The notes beneath the pieces are model-generated. The model saw only the letters and a program-made list of their open reading frames with translations. It did not search any database and had not been told where the DNA came from. 50,435 nt of DNA from Streptomyces sp. SM11 (GTDB taxonomy: Bacteria > Actinomycetota > Actinomycetes > Streptomycetales > Streptomycetaceae), in the NCBI RefSeq assembly GCF_002910905.1, contig NZ_NEUE01000209.1, forward strand, positions 29,616 through 80,050, given 5' to 3'. The position numbers were made by a program, and so were the translations under genes. Positions 39,995 through 48,808 of the stretch are shown here, piece by piece. Position 1 is the stretch's first letter. Each line of letters opens with the position of its first letter.

Positions 39995-41328
39995 CCATCC
40001 GGATCTTCCACGCCTCCTCGCCCGCCGCGACGGTGCTGCTCGCCGCGGCGATCGACGCGGGCTGCTTCACCGGACCCGACCGCCGGATCCTGCTGCTGTC
40101 CCGGACGGGGCCTGCCCCGGAGGCCGTTGCCGACGTCTCGGAGACCGCCGGCTTCGAGGCGCTGCGCGATCGGTTCGACGAGGTCCTCTCGTGGAACGAC
40201 GCGATCTTCCCCTTCCACCCGGCCGACTGGCTGCCCCGGGCCGACGACGCCCCGCTGTGGGAACGCCACTTCCGGCGCGCCTGGCAGCTCGGCGACGAGG
40301 CGCTGGAGCTCGTCGTGGAATCCCCGCACGCCGGTCCCGCCCGCGCCCTCACCCAGGTCTTCGCCGGTGTCCCGGTCGATGTCTACGCGGAGGGCCCCGG
40401 CGGCTACGGTCCGACCGGGGAGAAGATCCCCCCGCTGACCGGGACCCGGGTACGGCGGCTGCTCCATCCGGACCTGGTCCCCGGGGTGCGTCCGCTGCTG
40501 CTGGGCGAGTACGGGGTGGAGCCGCAGACCGTGCCGGCCGAGGCGATCACCAGGATCGTCGTGGAACTGGCGGCCTCGGGCCCCGAGTCGACCGCCGTCG
40601 AGGCGGACGCGCTGCTGCTCGGGCAGGATCTCGCCGGGGCCGGGCTGATCCCGGCGGCCGAGGAGGCGGGGCTGCGGCTGGAGATGGTGCGCGGGGTGGC
40701 GGCCCTCGGCCACACCCGGCTGGTGTTCGCGCCGGATCCGTACGCGCCGTGGGAGAACCCGGCGGCGCTCCTCGCCGAGGCGGACCGGCTCGGCGTCGAG
40801 CTGACCGTACTCGACACCGCGCTGCCCGTCGTGGCCGATGTGCTGATGCACCGGCTGCGGCCCGCGCTGGTCGTCGGCTGCACCTCCACCGCGTTGTTCG
40901 GGGCCGCCCGGTTCCACGGCCTCCCGGTCGCGACCGTCGGCACGGGGCTGCTCCTGGAGCGCCTGACCCCGTACGAGAACTCCGAGCGGATACCGGCGAC
41001 GCTCGCCGACGCGCTGCTGCCCGGGGCGGCCGATACCGACTCGGTGGCGAGGCGGAAGCCGGGCAGCGCGGTCGAGTTGGGCGGGCTGCTCGCGGCCGTC
41101 GGCTTCGCGATGCGGCCGAAGGTCCGCCCCGATCTGCGCCCGGCCGCCGAGCGCTACCTCGCCGCGCACCTGGACGGCCACACCTGGCGCTACTTCAAGC
41201 GCCGCCGCCTGGCCTCGCTCGCGCTCCCCGGAGTGGTCCCGGCCCGGCTGGCGTTCCTGCGCGGTAACCCGGCTCTGCGCCGGGTGGCCCGACGGGCCCG
41301 CGCGTTGAGGCCCTCCGCGCCCCGCTGA
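39991..41328 (+). CDS. Polysialyltransferase-like glycosyltransferase (PF07388-like)
   Basis: 445 aa. Seen: IRIFHASSPAATVLLAAAID, FDEVLSWNDAIFPFHPADW, VYAEGPGGYGPTG, VRRLLHPDLVPGVRPLLLGE, LVVGCTSTALFGAARFHGLP (donor-binding strand), and RLTPYENSERIP. The C-terminus RYFKRRRLASLAL is basic and suits membrane association. This is the A-2,8-polysialyltransferase domain in a form common in Streptomyces glycopolymer clusters. Coupled to the GT2 upstream by ATGA; ends 7 nt from a convergent acyltransferase gene. Paralogue of the product at 46338-47693. Confidence 0.82.
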   Translation: MTIRIFHASSPAATVLLAAAIDAGCFTGPDRRILLLSRTGPAPEAVADVSETAGFEALRDRFDEVLSWNDAIFPFHPADWLPRADDAPLWERHFRRAWQLGDEALELVVESPHAGPARALTQVFAGVPVDVYAEGPGGYGPTGEKIPPLTGTRVRRLLHPDLVPGVRPLLLGEYGVEPQTVPAEAITRIVVELAASGPESTAVEADALLLGQDLAGAGLIPAAEEAGLRLEMVRGVAALGHTRLVFAPDPYAPWENPAALLAEADRLGVELTVLDTALPVVADVLMHRLRPALVVGCTSTALFGAARFHGLPVATVGTGLLLERLTPYENSERIPATLADALLPGAADTDSVARRKPGSAVELGGLLAAVGFAMRPKVRPDLRPAAERYLAAHLDGHTWRYFKRRRLASLALPGVVPARLAFLRGNPALRRVARRARALRPSAPR

Positions 41329-41335
41329 CGCGGCC

Positions 41336-42439
41336 TCAGCCCAGCAGTCGCGCCAGGCCGATCCGTCGCCACAGCAGGACGGTCGCGAACGACAGCACGG
41401 TGATCGCCGCCGACACGGCCAGGAGGAGCGCCACCGCGGCCGGCCACCCCACGTCGGCCCGGACCAGCCGGCCGGCCACCACGTCCTCGAACAGGACGTG
41501 GACCACGTAGACCCCGAACGTCGCGTCGACGAGGCGGCTCACCACGGGGCGGAACCGGTCCGGGATCCGCACCCGGTGCAGCGTGAGCAGGAAACCGCCG
41601 GTGAGCAGCGCGATCGCCGGACTCGCGTTCGGGATGACGTAGTGGATCCCGTGCTGGTACACGATCACGACGACCAGGCTCGCCGCGGCGAGCAGCAGCC
41701 AGGGCAGCCGGCGCCTGCCGAACGTCCCGGCGGGCGCCGAAATCAGCAGGGCGCCCAGCACCGCGTACATCACCTGGTACGCGGCGAAGCTCCAGCCGAA
41801 GCGCGGCACGTCCCAGTCGGTGACCCGGGACAGATCGCCGGCCAGCGTCGGGGCGGCCGCGATGACCAGGAGCACGGCCGCGACGCTCCAGGGGCGCTTG
41901 CCCGCCCGCACCATCGGGATCAGGGCCAGCACCATGATCAGCGGAATGTAGGCGTAGAGGTACCAGAGGTGGTAGGCGGGCCGGACGGAGGCGAACAGCG
42001 AGTCCAGGGCCAGGTCTCCGATCGGTCCGTCGTTGGTGCCCCGCCACCGCCCCCACATCAGATAGACGGCCGTCCACGCCGCGAGCGGCACCAGGAGCCG
42101 GGCCATCCGCTGCCACAGCCGGGCGGCGTCCCTGGGCGGAGCTCCGACCAGGACGGCCCAGCCCGCTACGGCGAAGAACGTCGGTACGGCGAAGCTGCCG
42201 AGGGAATCCGCGGTCAGGCCGATCCAGTAGGCGGGCGCGCCGCCGGAGGCCTTGTGGCCTGCGGCGTCCAGGAACGTGGCGCCCGCGTGCGAGACGATCA
42301 CGCCGACCGAGCAGACCAGTCGGATCAGGTCGATGTCGTAACGGTGCTCACGGGCGGGACGGGTCGTTCCCGCGGTCGCCTGTGCGGTCGTCTCTGCGGT
42401 CGTCTGCCCCAGGGCGGGGGCGGGGGGCGTGGTCGGCAT
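41336..42439 (-). CDS. Membrane acyltransferase (acyltransferase family 3)
   Basis: 367-aa integral membrane O-acyltransferase (OafA/WecH type) with about 10 TM helices after a Thr/Ala/Pro-rich N-terminus of about 30 residues. Seen: YDIDLIRLVCSVGVIVSHAG, with the RLV...SHAG motif whose His is the expected catalytic residue, FAVPTFFAVAGWAVL and YHLWYLYAYIPLIMVL. Likely adds acetyl or another acyl group to the polymer, inferred from its place as last gene of the five-gene leftward operon 48662-41336. The ATG at 42439 is used; the frame is open further upstream, but that would overlap the preceding gene. Confidence 0.85.
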   Translation of the reverse strand: MPTTPPAPALGQTTAETTAQATAGTTRPAREHRYDIDLIRLVCSVGVIVSHAGATFLDAAGHKASGGAPAYWIGLTADSLGSFAVPTFFAVAGWAVLVGAPPRDAARLWQRMARLLVPLAAWTAVYLMWGRWRGTNDGPIGDLALDSLFASVRPAYHLWYLYAYIPLIMVLALIPMVRAGKRPWSVAAVLLVIAAAPTLAGDLSRVTDWDVPRFGWSFAAYQVMYAVLGALLISAPAGTFGRRRLPWLLLAAASLVVVIVYQHGIHYVIPNASPAIALLTGGFLLTLHRVRIPDRFRPVVSRLVDATFGVYVVHVLFEDVVAGRLVRADVGWPAAVALLLAVSAAITVLSFATVLLWRRIGLARLLG

Positions 42440-42494
42440 GGTCCTCAGGGGGTGGGCGGGAGGTTGCGGGACGGTACGGGCAGGGCCACGGTCA

Positions 42495-44921
42495 TCACGC
42501 GCGGTCCGGACGGGCAGCGCTCTCCCGGTCGGCCCCCGACCGGGGCGCGGGGAGCGCGACACCGGCGCCCGGTCCGCCGAACGGGTCCGGGAGGCCGGTG
42601 AGTTCACGCAGCCGGGCGAGGTTGTCCCGGGTCACCGACCACAGCGCCCGCTGGCGGTCGTGGACGTCGGCCACCGCCGCCGGGTGGTCGGCCAGGACCG
42701 CGCGGGCCCGCTCCGCGAGCCGGGCGCCGAGGGCCCGCTCGTGGACGGACACGCCCCAGTCGGGCCGGTCGATGTCGGCCAGGAAGTAGGCCAGTTTGGG
42801 GTGCGAGACCAGACTGATGACGGGGGTGCCGCAGCCGAACGGGATCATCCCGGCGTGCCCGCGCATCCCGATCACCAACCGGGTGCGCCGGTAGAGGTCG
42901 CGGATGGCGTCGTTGGAGAGGCGGTACAGCGGTTCCACGGGGAGGGTGAGGCCGTGCTCCCGGCGCAGATCGTCGACGAAGCGTTCGTCGGCGGGCATGT
43001 GCGCGGCGTAACGGACCTCCGCCGATGCCGAGACGGCGCGGATCGCCGCCGCCATCTCCGCGAGGAAGTGCCCGTAGTCGTGGCCGAAGCGGAGCCCGGC
43101 CCGGTCGTACGCGCAGTTGATCAGCACGGTGTCCTCGCGCACCGCCGGTTCGGCGAGGCGGGGGTCGAGGTGGCGGGCGACCGTGGTGGGGCAGGGCTGG
43201 TAGCGCACCTTCTCACGGAGCGACGCGGGCAGCAGTTCCCTGACCCGGGCGACGGATCCGTGGTTGCGCAGCCCGAAGAACGCGGACTGTTCGACCAGGG
43301 CCCGCAGGGAGGCCGCGAACCGCTCGCGGCGGTAGCGCTGGCCGTCGAAGACGTTGTAGCCGACGGCGAAGACCGCCAGGGGGGAGGTGAGCCGGGCGAG
43401 GACGTCGTCGGGGATGTTCCACTGCCAGCCGCTGTTGCCGTTGGGCGCGGTGTCGGGGAGGAAGAGTCCCCCGCCGCCCACGATCACCGCCCGCCGGGCG
43501 TTGAGGCGTTCGAGGACGGCTTCGTCGACCAGCAGGTGCGCGTGCTGCTGGTGCCAGTGGTCCGGGCCGGTGTCGGCGGTGAAGCAGCTGCGGACGGCCT
43601 CGGGCAGCACCTTGTCGCCCGCGTTCTCCTCTCCGTCGGCGAACAGGGCCACGTGGGCGAGCTGTTCACCGGGCCGCTCACCGGGCGGGGGCGCCGCCGA
43701 GTCCCGGCCGGGGGTCACGATCTCTGCCGTACGGGCGTACCAGGCACGGCAGTTGGCATCGGTGGGGTCGGACTCCAGGCCTGCGAGCGCATAGCCGCGG
43801 GCCTCCTCGGTGCGGCCCAGCAGCCAGGCCAGGCGGGCCAGTTGACCGAAGGCGCGGGGAGCGAAGTCCGGTGAGGCGGTCGCCAGCAGCAGGTGCGTCT
43901 CGGCCTCCTCGTACCGGGACAGCGCCATCAGACAGACGCCGAGCGTCTCGTGGCAGCGCGGCAGGTCGGGGCGGCCCGCGACGGCCTCGCCCAGCAGGGC
44001 GACGGCCTCGTCGTGCCGGCCGCACCCCCGGTGGATCTCGGCGATCTGCCGGACCAGGTCGATCGGCGGCCTGGACCCGGTGGGGAAGGGGAGCGCGAGG
44101 TGCGGCAGCAGATCAGGATGCTTGGGGCCGGGCAGGGCGAGGTAGGCGGCCCGGAACGCCTCGTCGTCCAGGTCGAGACGGTCCCGCTCGGCGTGGGCGG
44201 GGGCGAGGCCGGTGCGGGCCGCGGGGGCGTCGGCGAAGTTCAGGACCACGACGCCCTCGGGGACCGGCAGGTCGTCGTGGAGCCGCCGCGCCCGGAAGTC
44301 GTCACGGGAGTCCAGGGGTACGAGGAGGCTTTCCGGGATGCGCATCGCGGCGGGCAGGCCGACCGGGCCGACGCCCTGGCGCCGGTCGGCCGCCCCCGGG
44401 TTCCGGCGCCGGTCGACCGCCCCGAGGTCCTGACGCTGGATCACCAGCAGTCCGTCGTCGGGGATGCCGGCGCGCGGGTCCGGGGCGCCGTCGGGGCCGG
44501 GCCGCGGAACGGCGGCCACGCCCGTACGGAGCTTCAGCAGGGCGTCGAGCCGGCCGAGGACGACCATGGCGGGGGTGAGGGCGAGCACGGTGTCGTATCC
44601 GTCGAGGCGGAAGACGTCGTGGCGGCCGGCGGCCGTGCGCGGGATCAGCCGGGGGTGCAGCCGGCGGGCGGCGTCGAAGGCGGTGTCCGGCAGGCCGGGG
44701 TGCAGGACGACGACGTCCTCGCAGAGGGCCGGGTTGCTCAGCGCGAGGCTGCGCAGGAGGGCCTGGAGTCCCGGCAGTTCGTCCGCGTCGGCGACGTACA
44801 CGGCGAAGGCGATCCTGCGCTTCCCGGTGACGGCACGGCGGTCGTCGGCGGCTTCGGCAGGCGTGGCGGAGCCGGTCACGGGGGCGGATGTGGTCACGGA
44901 GGTGGGGCCGGGGGTCGTCAT
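42495..44921 (-). CDS. GT-A-like + TPR + polysaccharide pyruvyltransferase fusion
   Basis: 808 aa in three parts. About 35-280: glycosyltransferase-like GT-A region (IAFAVYVADADELPGLQALL, RLDGYDTVLALTPAMVVLG). About 285-395: TPR-like helices (GCGRHDEAVALLGEAVAG, LMALSRYEEAETHLLLA, LLGRTEEARGYALAGLES). About 420-760: polysaccharide pyruvyltransferase/CsaB-like domain (LFADGEENAGDKVL, IVGGGGLFLPDTAPNGN, LVIGMRGHAGMIPFGCGTPV, then LVSHPKLAYFLAD). The pyruvyltransferase family adds ketal pyruvate to cell-wall polymers; this fold is also used by glycosyltransferases. ATG 44921 overlaps the upstream gene by ATGA. The three-way fusion is unusual; which domains are active is unknown. Confidence 0.8.
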   Translation of the reverse strand: MTTPGPTSVTTSAPVTGSATPAEAADDRRAVTGKRRIAFAVYVADADELPGLQALLRSLALSNPALCEDVVVLHPGLPDTAFDAARRLHPRLIPRTAAGRHDVFRLDGYDTVLALTPAMVVLGRLDALLKLRTGVAAVPRPGPDGAPDPRAGIPDDGLLVIQRQDLGAVDRRRNPGAADRRQGVGPVGLPAAMRIPESLLVPLDSRDDFRARRLHDDLPVPEGVVVLNFADAPAARTGLAPAHAERDRLDLDDEAFRAAYLALPGPKHPDLLPHLALPFPTGSRPPIDLVRQIAEIHRGCGRHDEAVALLGEAVAGRPDLPRCHETLGVCLMALSRYEEAETHLLLATASPDFAPRAFGQLARLAWLLGRTEEARGYALAGLESDPTDANCRAWYARTAEIVTPGRDSAAPPPGERPGEQLAHVALFADGEENAGDKVLPEAVRSCFTADTGPDHWHQQHAHLLVDEAVLERLNARRAVIVGGGGLFLPDTAPNGNSGWQWNIPDDVLARLTSPLAVFAVGYNVFDGQRYRRERFAASLRALVEQSAFFGLRNHGSVARVRELLPASLREKVRYQPCPTTVARHLDPRLAEPAVREDTVLINCAYDRAGLRFGHDYGHFLAEMAAAIRAVSASAEVRYAAHMPADERFVDDLRREHGLTLPVEPLYRLSNDAIRDLYRRTRLVIGMRGHAGMIPFGCGTPVISLVSHPKLAYFLADIDRPDWGVSVHERALGARLAERARAVLADHPAAVADVHDRQRALWSVTRDNLARLRELTGLPDPFGGPGAGVALPAPRSGADRESAARPDRA

Positions 44922-46279
44922 CTCAGGGTGATCCTCACTGCGGCGTCGTCCGCGTTCCCGGTCCGCGCCCCGATCCACTCCCGCTCGCGCGGGGACAGGG
45001 CCGCCGGTCCTTCGAACCCGATGAGGTCCACCCGGGCGGGGGTGCCCAGGAAGTCGAGCAGCCGCAGCACGGTGTACGCGGTGCTCGCGGGTCCTTCGCC
45101 GCGGGCCTCCTCGCCCAGCAGCGCCGGATCGTGCAGCGGGCGTCGCAGCGACGCGTCGCCGATGCGGTCCTGCGCGCCGGGGACGAGCCGGCTGCGCAGG
45201 GCGAGCCGCCAGTGCGGGAGCGGGTCGCCGAAGACGAGCCGGGCGCCCGCCCGACGGTCCCACCGTGGCCCCTTCCACGGGGTGTCGCCGCGCAGGGTGC
45301 AGGCGTGCAGATCGGTGCGGGCGGTGGGTGCGGCATGGTGTACGGCGTCGCAGCGTACGACGAGGTCGTAGCCCTCGATCAGGGCGGCCGACGCGCTGCC
45401 GGGGCGCTGCTCCTGCTCGGCGGTGCGCGGCGTGTCGGCGACGAGGCACACGGTCCGGCCCGCGACGAGCCGGCGCAGACCGGGTACGCCGATGGGCTCG
45501 GCCCCGCCGAGCAGCGGGTCGGCCATCGGGTCGCGGTCCGAGAACCGGCGGTGCTCGGTGTAGAGCGCGGCGAGCCGGCGCACGGCCGGGTCGGCGGCCC
45601 CGAGTTCGGCGGTGCGGCGGCGGACGAGATCGGTGAAGGCGGCGCGGGCCTCGGCGGCGGGCAGGTGGCGCGACAGACGGACGGCGGCGGGTGCGCCGGA
45701 AGCCCGCGCACCGGTGCCGCCCTCCTCGCTCCTCTCCGGCCCGAACAGCGCCAACGCCTCGTCGATGCGGTCCCCCGCGGCGCGGAGGGTGGCGATCCGG
45801 CGTTCGACGTCGCGGGAGGCGGCGGCGTTCTGCTGGAGCGCGAGGTGGTGTTCGTACGCCGTGATCGCCTCCTCGCCCCGGCCGAGCGCGTCCAGGGCGT
45901 TGCCGCGCAGCCGCCAGGCGCCCTTGGAGCGGGTGCGCAGGGCGGTCGCCTCGTCGGCGAGGGCCAGGGCGAGGCGGGCCCCGGCTTCGCCCCCGCTGTC
46001 CAGGGCCTGTTGCCCGGTCCGCAGCAGCGCGTCGAACGCGTCGGCGCCCGGGGTGGAGCACGCGGTGGTCAGGGCGCCGATCGACGCGATGAGCCGGGTG
46101 CGGCGGGCGTCGGTGAGGGGGCCGGAGGCTGCGAGGGCGGCGAGGTGGTCGCCGCAGAGCCGCAGGGCGGCCAGGAGCTCCGGGGCGGGTCCGCCGCCGG
46201 GGCGTCCCGGGGCCGGCGCCCCCGGCCGTCCCGCTATCGCACGTACTGACGTGAGCAGCCCGGTGAGGGTCTGGCCCAT
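44918..46279 (-). CDS. TPR-like protein with GT29-like sialyltransferase domain
   Basis: 453 aa. Residues about 30-235 are helical and TPR-like (LRGNALDALGRGEEAITAYE). Residues about 270-450 resemble the GT29/sialyltransferase fold: AGRTVCLVADTPRT (strand with small loop, L-motif-like), IEGYDLVVRCDAVHHAAPT (the ydlVvR pattern), LHACTLRGD, then STAYTVLRLLDFLGTPARVD and LIGFEG (S-motif-like). The assignment rests on motif memory, not a search. It would transfer a CMP-activated sugar, fitting neuA. Coupled to the downstream fusion gene by ATGA and about 58 nt after the polysialyltransferase-like gene. Confidence 0.6.
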   Translation of the reverse strand: MGQTLTGLLTSVRAIAGRPGAPAPGRPGGGPAPELLAALRLCGDHLAALAASGPLTDARRTRLIASIGALTTACSTPGADAFDALLRTGQQALDSGGEAGARLALALADEATALRTRSKGAWRLRGNALDALGRGEEAITAYEHHLALQQNAAASRDVERRIATLRAAGDRIDEALALFGPERSEEGGTGARASGAPAAVRLSRHLPAAEARAAFTDLVRRRTAELGAADPAVRRLAALYTEHRRFSDRDPMADPLLGGAEPIGVPGLRRLVAGRTVCLVADTPRTAEQEQRPGSASAALIEGYDLVVRCDAVHHAAPTARTDLHACTLRGDTPWKGPRWDRRAGARLVFGDPLPHWRLALRSRLVPGAQDRIGDASLRRPLHDPALLGEEARGEGPASTAYTVLRLLDFLGTPARVDLIGFEGPAALSPREREWIGARTGNADDAAVRITLR

Positions 46280-46337
46280 GCTCGTTCCGCCGTTCTGTGA
46301 GTCGGACGCCGACCGGGGTTCGCGCCCCGGCCCCGGG

Positions 46338-47693
46338 TCAGAGGCCCAGGGTGCTGCGGGTGCGCCGTACGGTGCGGCGCAGCCGGACCGCCGCTCCCCG
46401 GGGGCCGCCGCCGGGCAGGGTGAGGCTCTGCAGGCGGCGGCGTTTGAAGTAGTGCTGGGTGGTGGCGTCGAGCCGCTCCCGCAGCCATGCCTCGGCGTCG
46501 GGGCGCAGCCCGGGGTGGAGCTTGGCCTGCATGCAGTAGCCGACGGTCCGTACCAGCGGGGCGAGGGTGTCCGGTGCGGTGCGCGGCAGGAGGGGGACGG
46601 CCCCGGGACCTTGCGCGTCCAGGTCGGGCACGAGGTGGTCGGTGATCGTCAGCGGGATGCGGTTGCTGTTCTCGTACGGGGTGAGGCGGTCGAGGACCAG
46701 GCGGGTGCCGACGCGGGCTACGGGGATGCCGTAGTAGGCGGCGGCGGTGAACATCGCGGTGGAGAAGCAGCCGACGACCAGGGTGGGCGCGCAGCGCTCG
46801 TACAGCGTCTCGGCGAGCAGCGGGCCGTCCAGGGTGGCGAGCCGTACGCCGGCCTCGGCGGCGGCCTCGTCCAGGGCGCGGGAGTAGCGGGCCGGGGCGG
46901 TGGGGTGGGGCTTGAAGAGGATGGAGGTGTGCCCGGCGCGGGCGGCTCCGCGCAGCATCCGGATGTGCAGGTCCTCTTCCTCCTCGGGGCTGAGGATGTT
47001 GAGGGCGGCGAGGTACTGGCCGAGCAGCATCGCGGTGGGGGCGGCCGCTTCGGCGGCGGCGAGGCCCCGGTCTCCCTCGGCCGCGGCGGCGATCTCGGAG
47101 AGGACGGCGCGGAAGGCGTCGTCGGGGACGAGTTCGGGTTCGACGCCGGCCTCGGCGAGGAGCAGCGGTCGCAGTCCGGTGACGAGGTCGAGGTGGAGGA
47201 CGCGCCGGATGCGGCAGGCGATGGACTGGGGCAGCCGGTTGCGGGTGGGGCCGTAGCTCATCAGGCCGTCGGCGTAGACGTGCACGGCGCTCTCGGAGAA
47301 GATCGCGGCGAGCGCGCGGGCCGGGTTGACCTGGATGGACTCCACGGCCAGGTCGACAGGGGCCTCGGGCGCGATGCCCCAGGCGAGGCGGAAGGCCCGC
47401 TGCCACAGGACGGTCTCCTCGGAGCGGGGGCCCCAGCCGCTGGGATGGTGCGGGCTGATCGCCTCGTTCCAGTCGACGACGGCGTCGAAGCGGGCGGCGA
47501 GGGAGCCGTAGCCGCGCATCTCCTCAAGCCGCAGGGCGGTTTCGGGGACGGCGGCGTTGTTGGAGACCAGCAGGACGCGGTGGCTGTCGAGGGCCCGGCC
47601 GAACTGTCCGGCGTCGAGCGCGGCGGCGAGGGTGGCCGCCCCGTACAGGGTGGATACCTGGAAGATCTGGGTGCGCACGGGGAGTACGGGCAT
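46338..47693 (-). CDS. Polysialyltransferase-like glycosyltransferase (PF07388-like)
   Basis: 451 aa, clearly paralogous to the product at 39991-41328. Shared points: QIFQVSTLYGAATLAAALDA at the N-terminus, FDAVVDWNEAISPHHPSGW, VYADGLMSYGPTRN, LVVGCFSTAMFTAAAYYGIP, RLTPYENSNRIP, and the basic tail HYFKRRRLQSLTL. ATG 47693 lies 3 nt after the stop of the upstream GT2, so the pair is translated together. The two copies (this pair and 39011-41328) lie in opposite orientation at the two ends of the transferase region. Confidence 0.82.
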   Translation of the reverse strand: MPVLPVRTQIFQVSTLYGAATLAAALDAGQFGRALDSHRVLLVSNNAAVPETALRLEEMRGYGSLAARFDAVVDWNEAISPHHPSGWGPRSEETVLWQRAFRLAWGIAPEAPVDLAVESIQVNPARALAAIFSESAVHVYADGLMSYGPTRNRLPQSIACRIRRVLHLDLVTGLRPLLLAEAGVEPELVPDDAFRAVLSEIAAAAEGDRGLAAAEAAAPTAMLLGQYLAALNILSPEEEEDLHIRMLRGAARAGHTSILFKPHPTAPARYSRALDEAAAEAGVRLATLDGPLLAETLYERCAPTLVVGCFSTAMFTAAAYYGIPVARVGTRLVLDRLTPYENSNRIPLTITDHLVPDLDAQGPGAVPLLPRTAPDTLAPLVRTVGYCMQAKLHPGLRPDAEAWLRERLDATTQHYFKRRRLQSLTLPGGGPRGAAVRLRRTVRRTRSTLGL

Positions 47694-47696
47694 GGG

Positions 47697-48662
47697 TCAG
47701 GCGGCCTTCTGCTTGGTGCGCAGACGGCTGAGCAGCGTGCCGCGCTTGTCGTCGATCATCGTCAGGGTGCGGTCGAGCACGTCCTGCGGCATCCGGCCCA
47801 GCGCGGCGGCCGATTCGGAGCGCAGCCGCCGGGCGGTGGCGGGCTCGTAGTCGTCGGCCTTCTCGTTGTGGAAGGCGATCATCGCGCAGTAGGTGCGGAC
47901 GGCCTTGGGCAGCAGGGTCTTCGCATCCCGGTCCGCGCTCAGCTGGTCGAGCAGCGTGTCGTAGGAGGGGAAGAAGTCGAGCTGGCGGGCGTCCTTGATC
48001 TGGGTCAGGGAGGATGTGACCCCGCGCCGGTAGAAGATGCCGTACAGCCCGAGCGCCGCGTAGGTGCGGGCGCGCAGATGGAGCTGCCAGATCCACAGCC
48101 GGTCCTCCGCGGTGCGCAGTTCGGTGGCGAAGCGCTGGGCGCCGTCCGCGAAGAGCCGCCGGTGGTAGATCCCGGCCCAGACGAACGGGTAGTCGACCAT
48201 GGTCTCGCGCTCGGGCGCCCCGATCCCGTCGCGGGGGTCCAGCAGGGTGTCCCGGAGGGGCGCGGGGGCGCGCCGCACGACGCGGGTGGTGCCGGTGGAC
48301 TGGACGTGGTCGGTGCGGGCGAAGTCGCAGTCGAGGTCCTGGGCGGCGCGCACCAGCCGGTCCAGATGGCCGGGGGCGTACCAGTCGTCACCGTCGAGGA
48401 AGGTGAGGTAGTCGCCCTCGGCGGCGTCGATGCCGCTGTTGCGGGCGGCCGCGATGCCGACGTTCGTGCCGTGTCTGATCACCCGGGCGTTCGGCAGCCG
48501 CTCGGCCCAGTGGTCGACGATGTCCTGCGTGCCGTCGGTGGACGCGTCATCGACCAGCAGGAACTCGATGTCCGGGTCCGCGTTGCGGGCCAGGCTGCCC
48601 AGCGTGGTCGGAGCGTAGGCCGCGACGTTGTGGAGCGGTACGACAACGGACAGTTTCGGCAC
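47697..48662 (-). CDS. Family 2 glycosyltransferase
   Basis: 321-aa GT2 protein: KLSVVVPLHNVAAYAPTTLG, LLVDDASTDGTQDIV, NVGIAAARNSGIDAAEG, DXD motif FLDGDDWYAPGHL, RTAEDRLWIWQLHLRARTYA and YRRGVTSSLTQIKDARQLDF. Very similar to the product at 39011-39994, including the paired polysialyltransferase-like gene downstream. The GTG start at 48662 is preceded by aaggcgagg; a tacgtt -10 box lies at 48699-48694 on the minus strand. First gene of the leftward five-gene operon. Confidence 0.9.
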   Translation of the reverse strand: MPKLSVVVPLHNVAAYAPTTLGSLARNADPDIEFLLVDDASTDGTQDIVDHWAERLPNARVIRHGTNVGIAAARNSGIDAAEGDYLTFLDGDDWYAPGHLDRLVRAAQDLDCDFARTDHVQSTGTTRVVRRAPAPLRDTLLDPRDGIGAPERETMVDYPFVWAGIYHRRLFADGAQRFATELRTAEDRLWIWQLHLRARTYAALGLYGIFYRRGVTSSLTQIKDARQLDFFPSYDTLLDQLSADRDAKTLLPKAVRTYCAMIAFHNEKADDYEPATARRLRSESAAALGRMPQDVLDRTLTMIDDKRGTLLSRLRTKQKAA

Positions 48663-48808
48663 GCGAGCCCTCGCCTTCGATCATGGTCCCGACAACGTAG
48701 TGAGACGGCGGAAGGATCGGGTGACGCCCGCCACGACAGCGGGTGAACTCTGCGCGTCCGCCGGATGACCGGGCACGCGCGCCGGAGAGCGCCCCACGAC
48801 GGAGGGGC

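Noticed and set aside
41328..41336. Overlap or fusion of the convergent polysialyltransferase-like and acyltransferase genes
   Set aside because: The stop codons are separated by 7 nt; this is only a tight convergent gene end, with no evident special structure.
45612..48746. 1044-aa open frame on the plus strand across three transferase genes
   Set aside because: It is antisense to genes with clear GT2 and polysialyltransferase-like motifs; it is a frame artefact of third-position GC bias.
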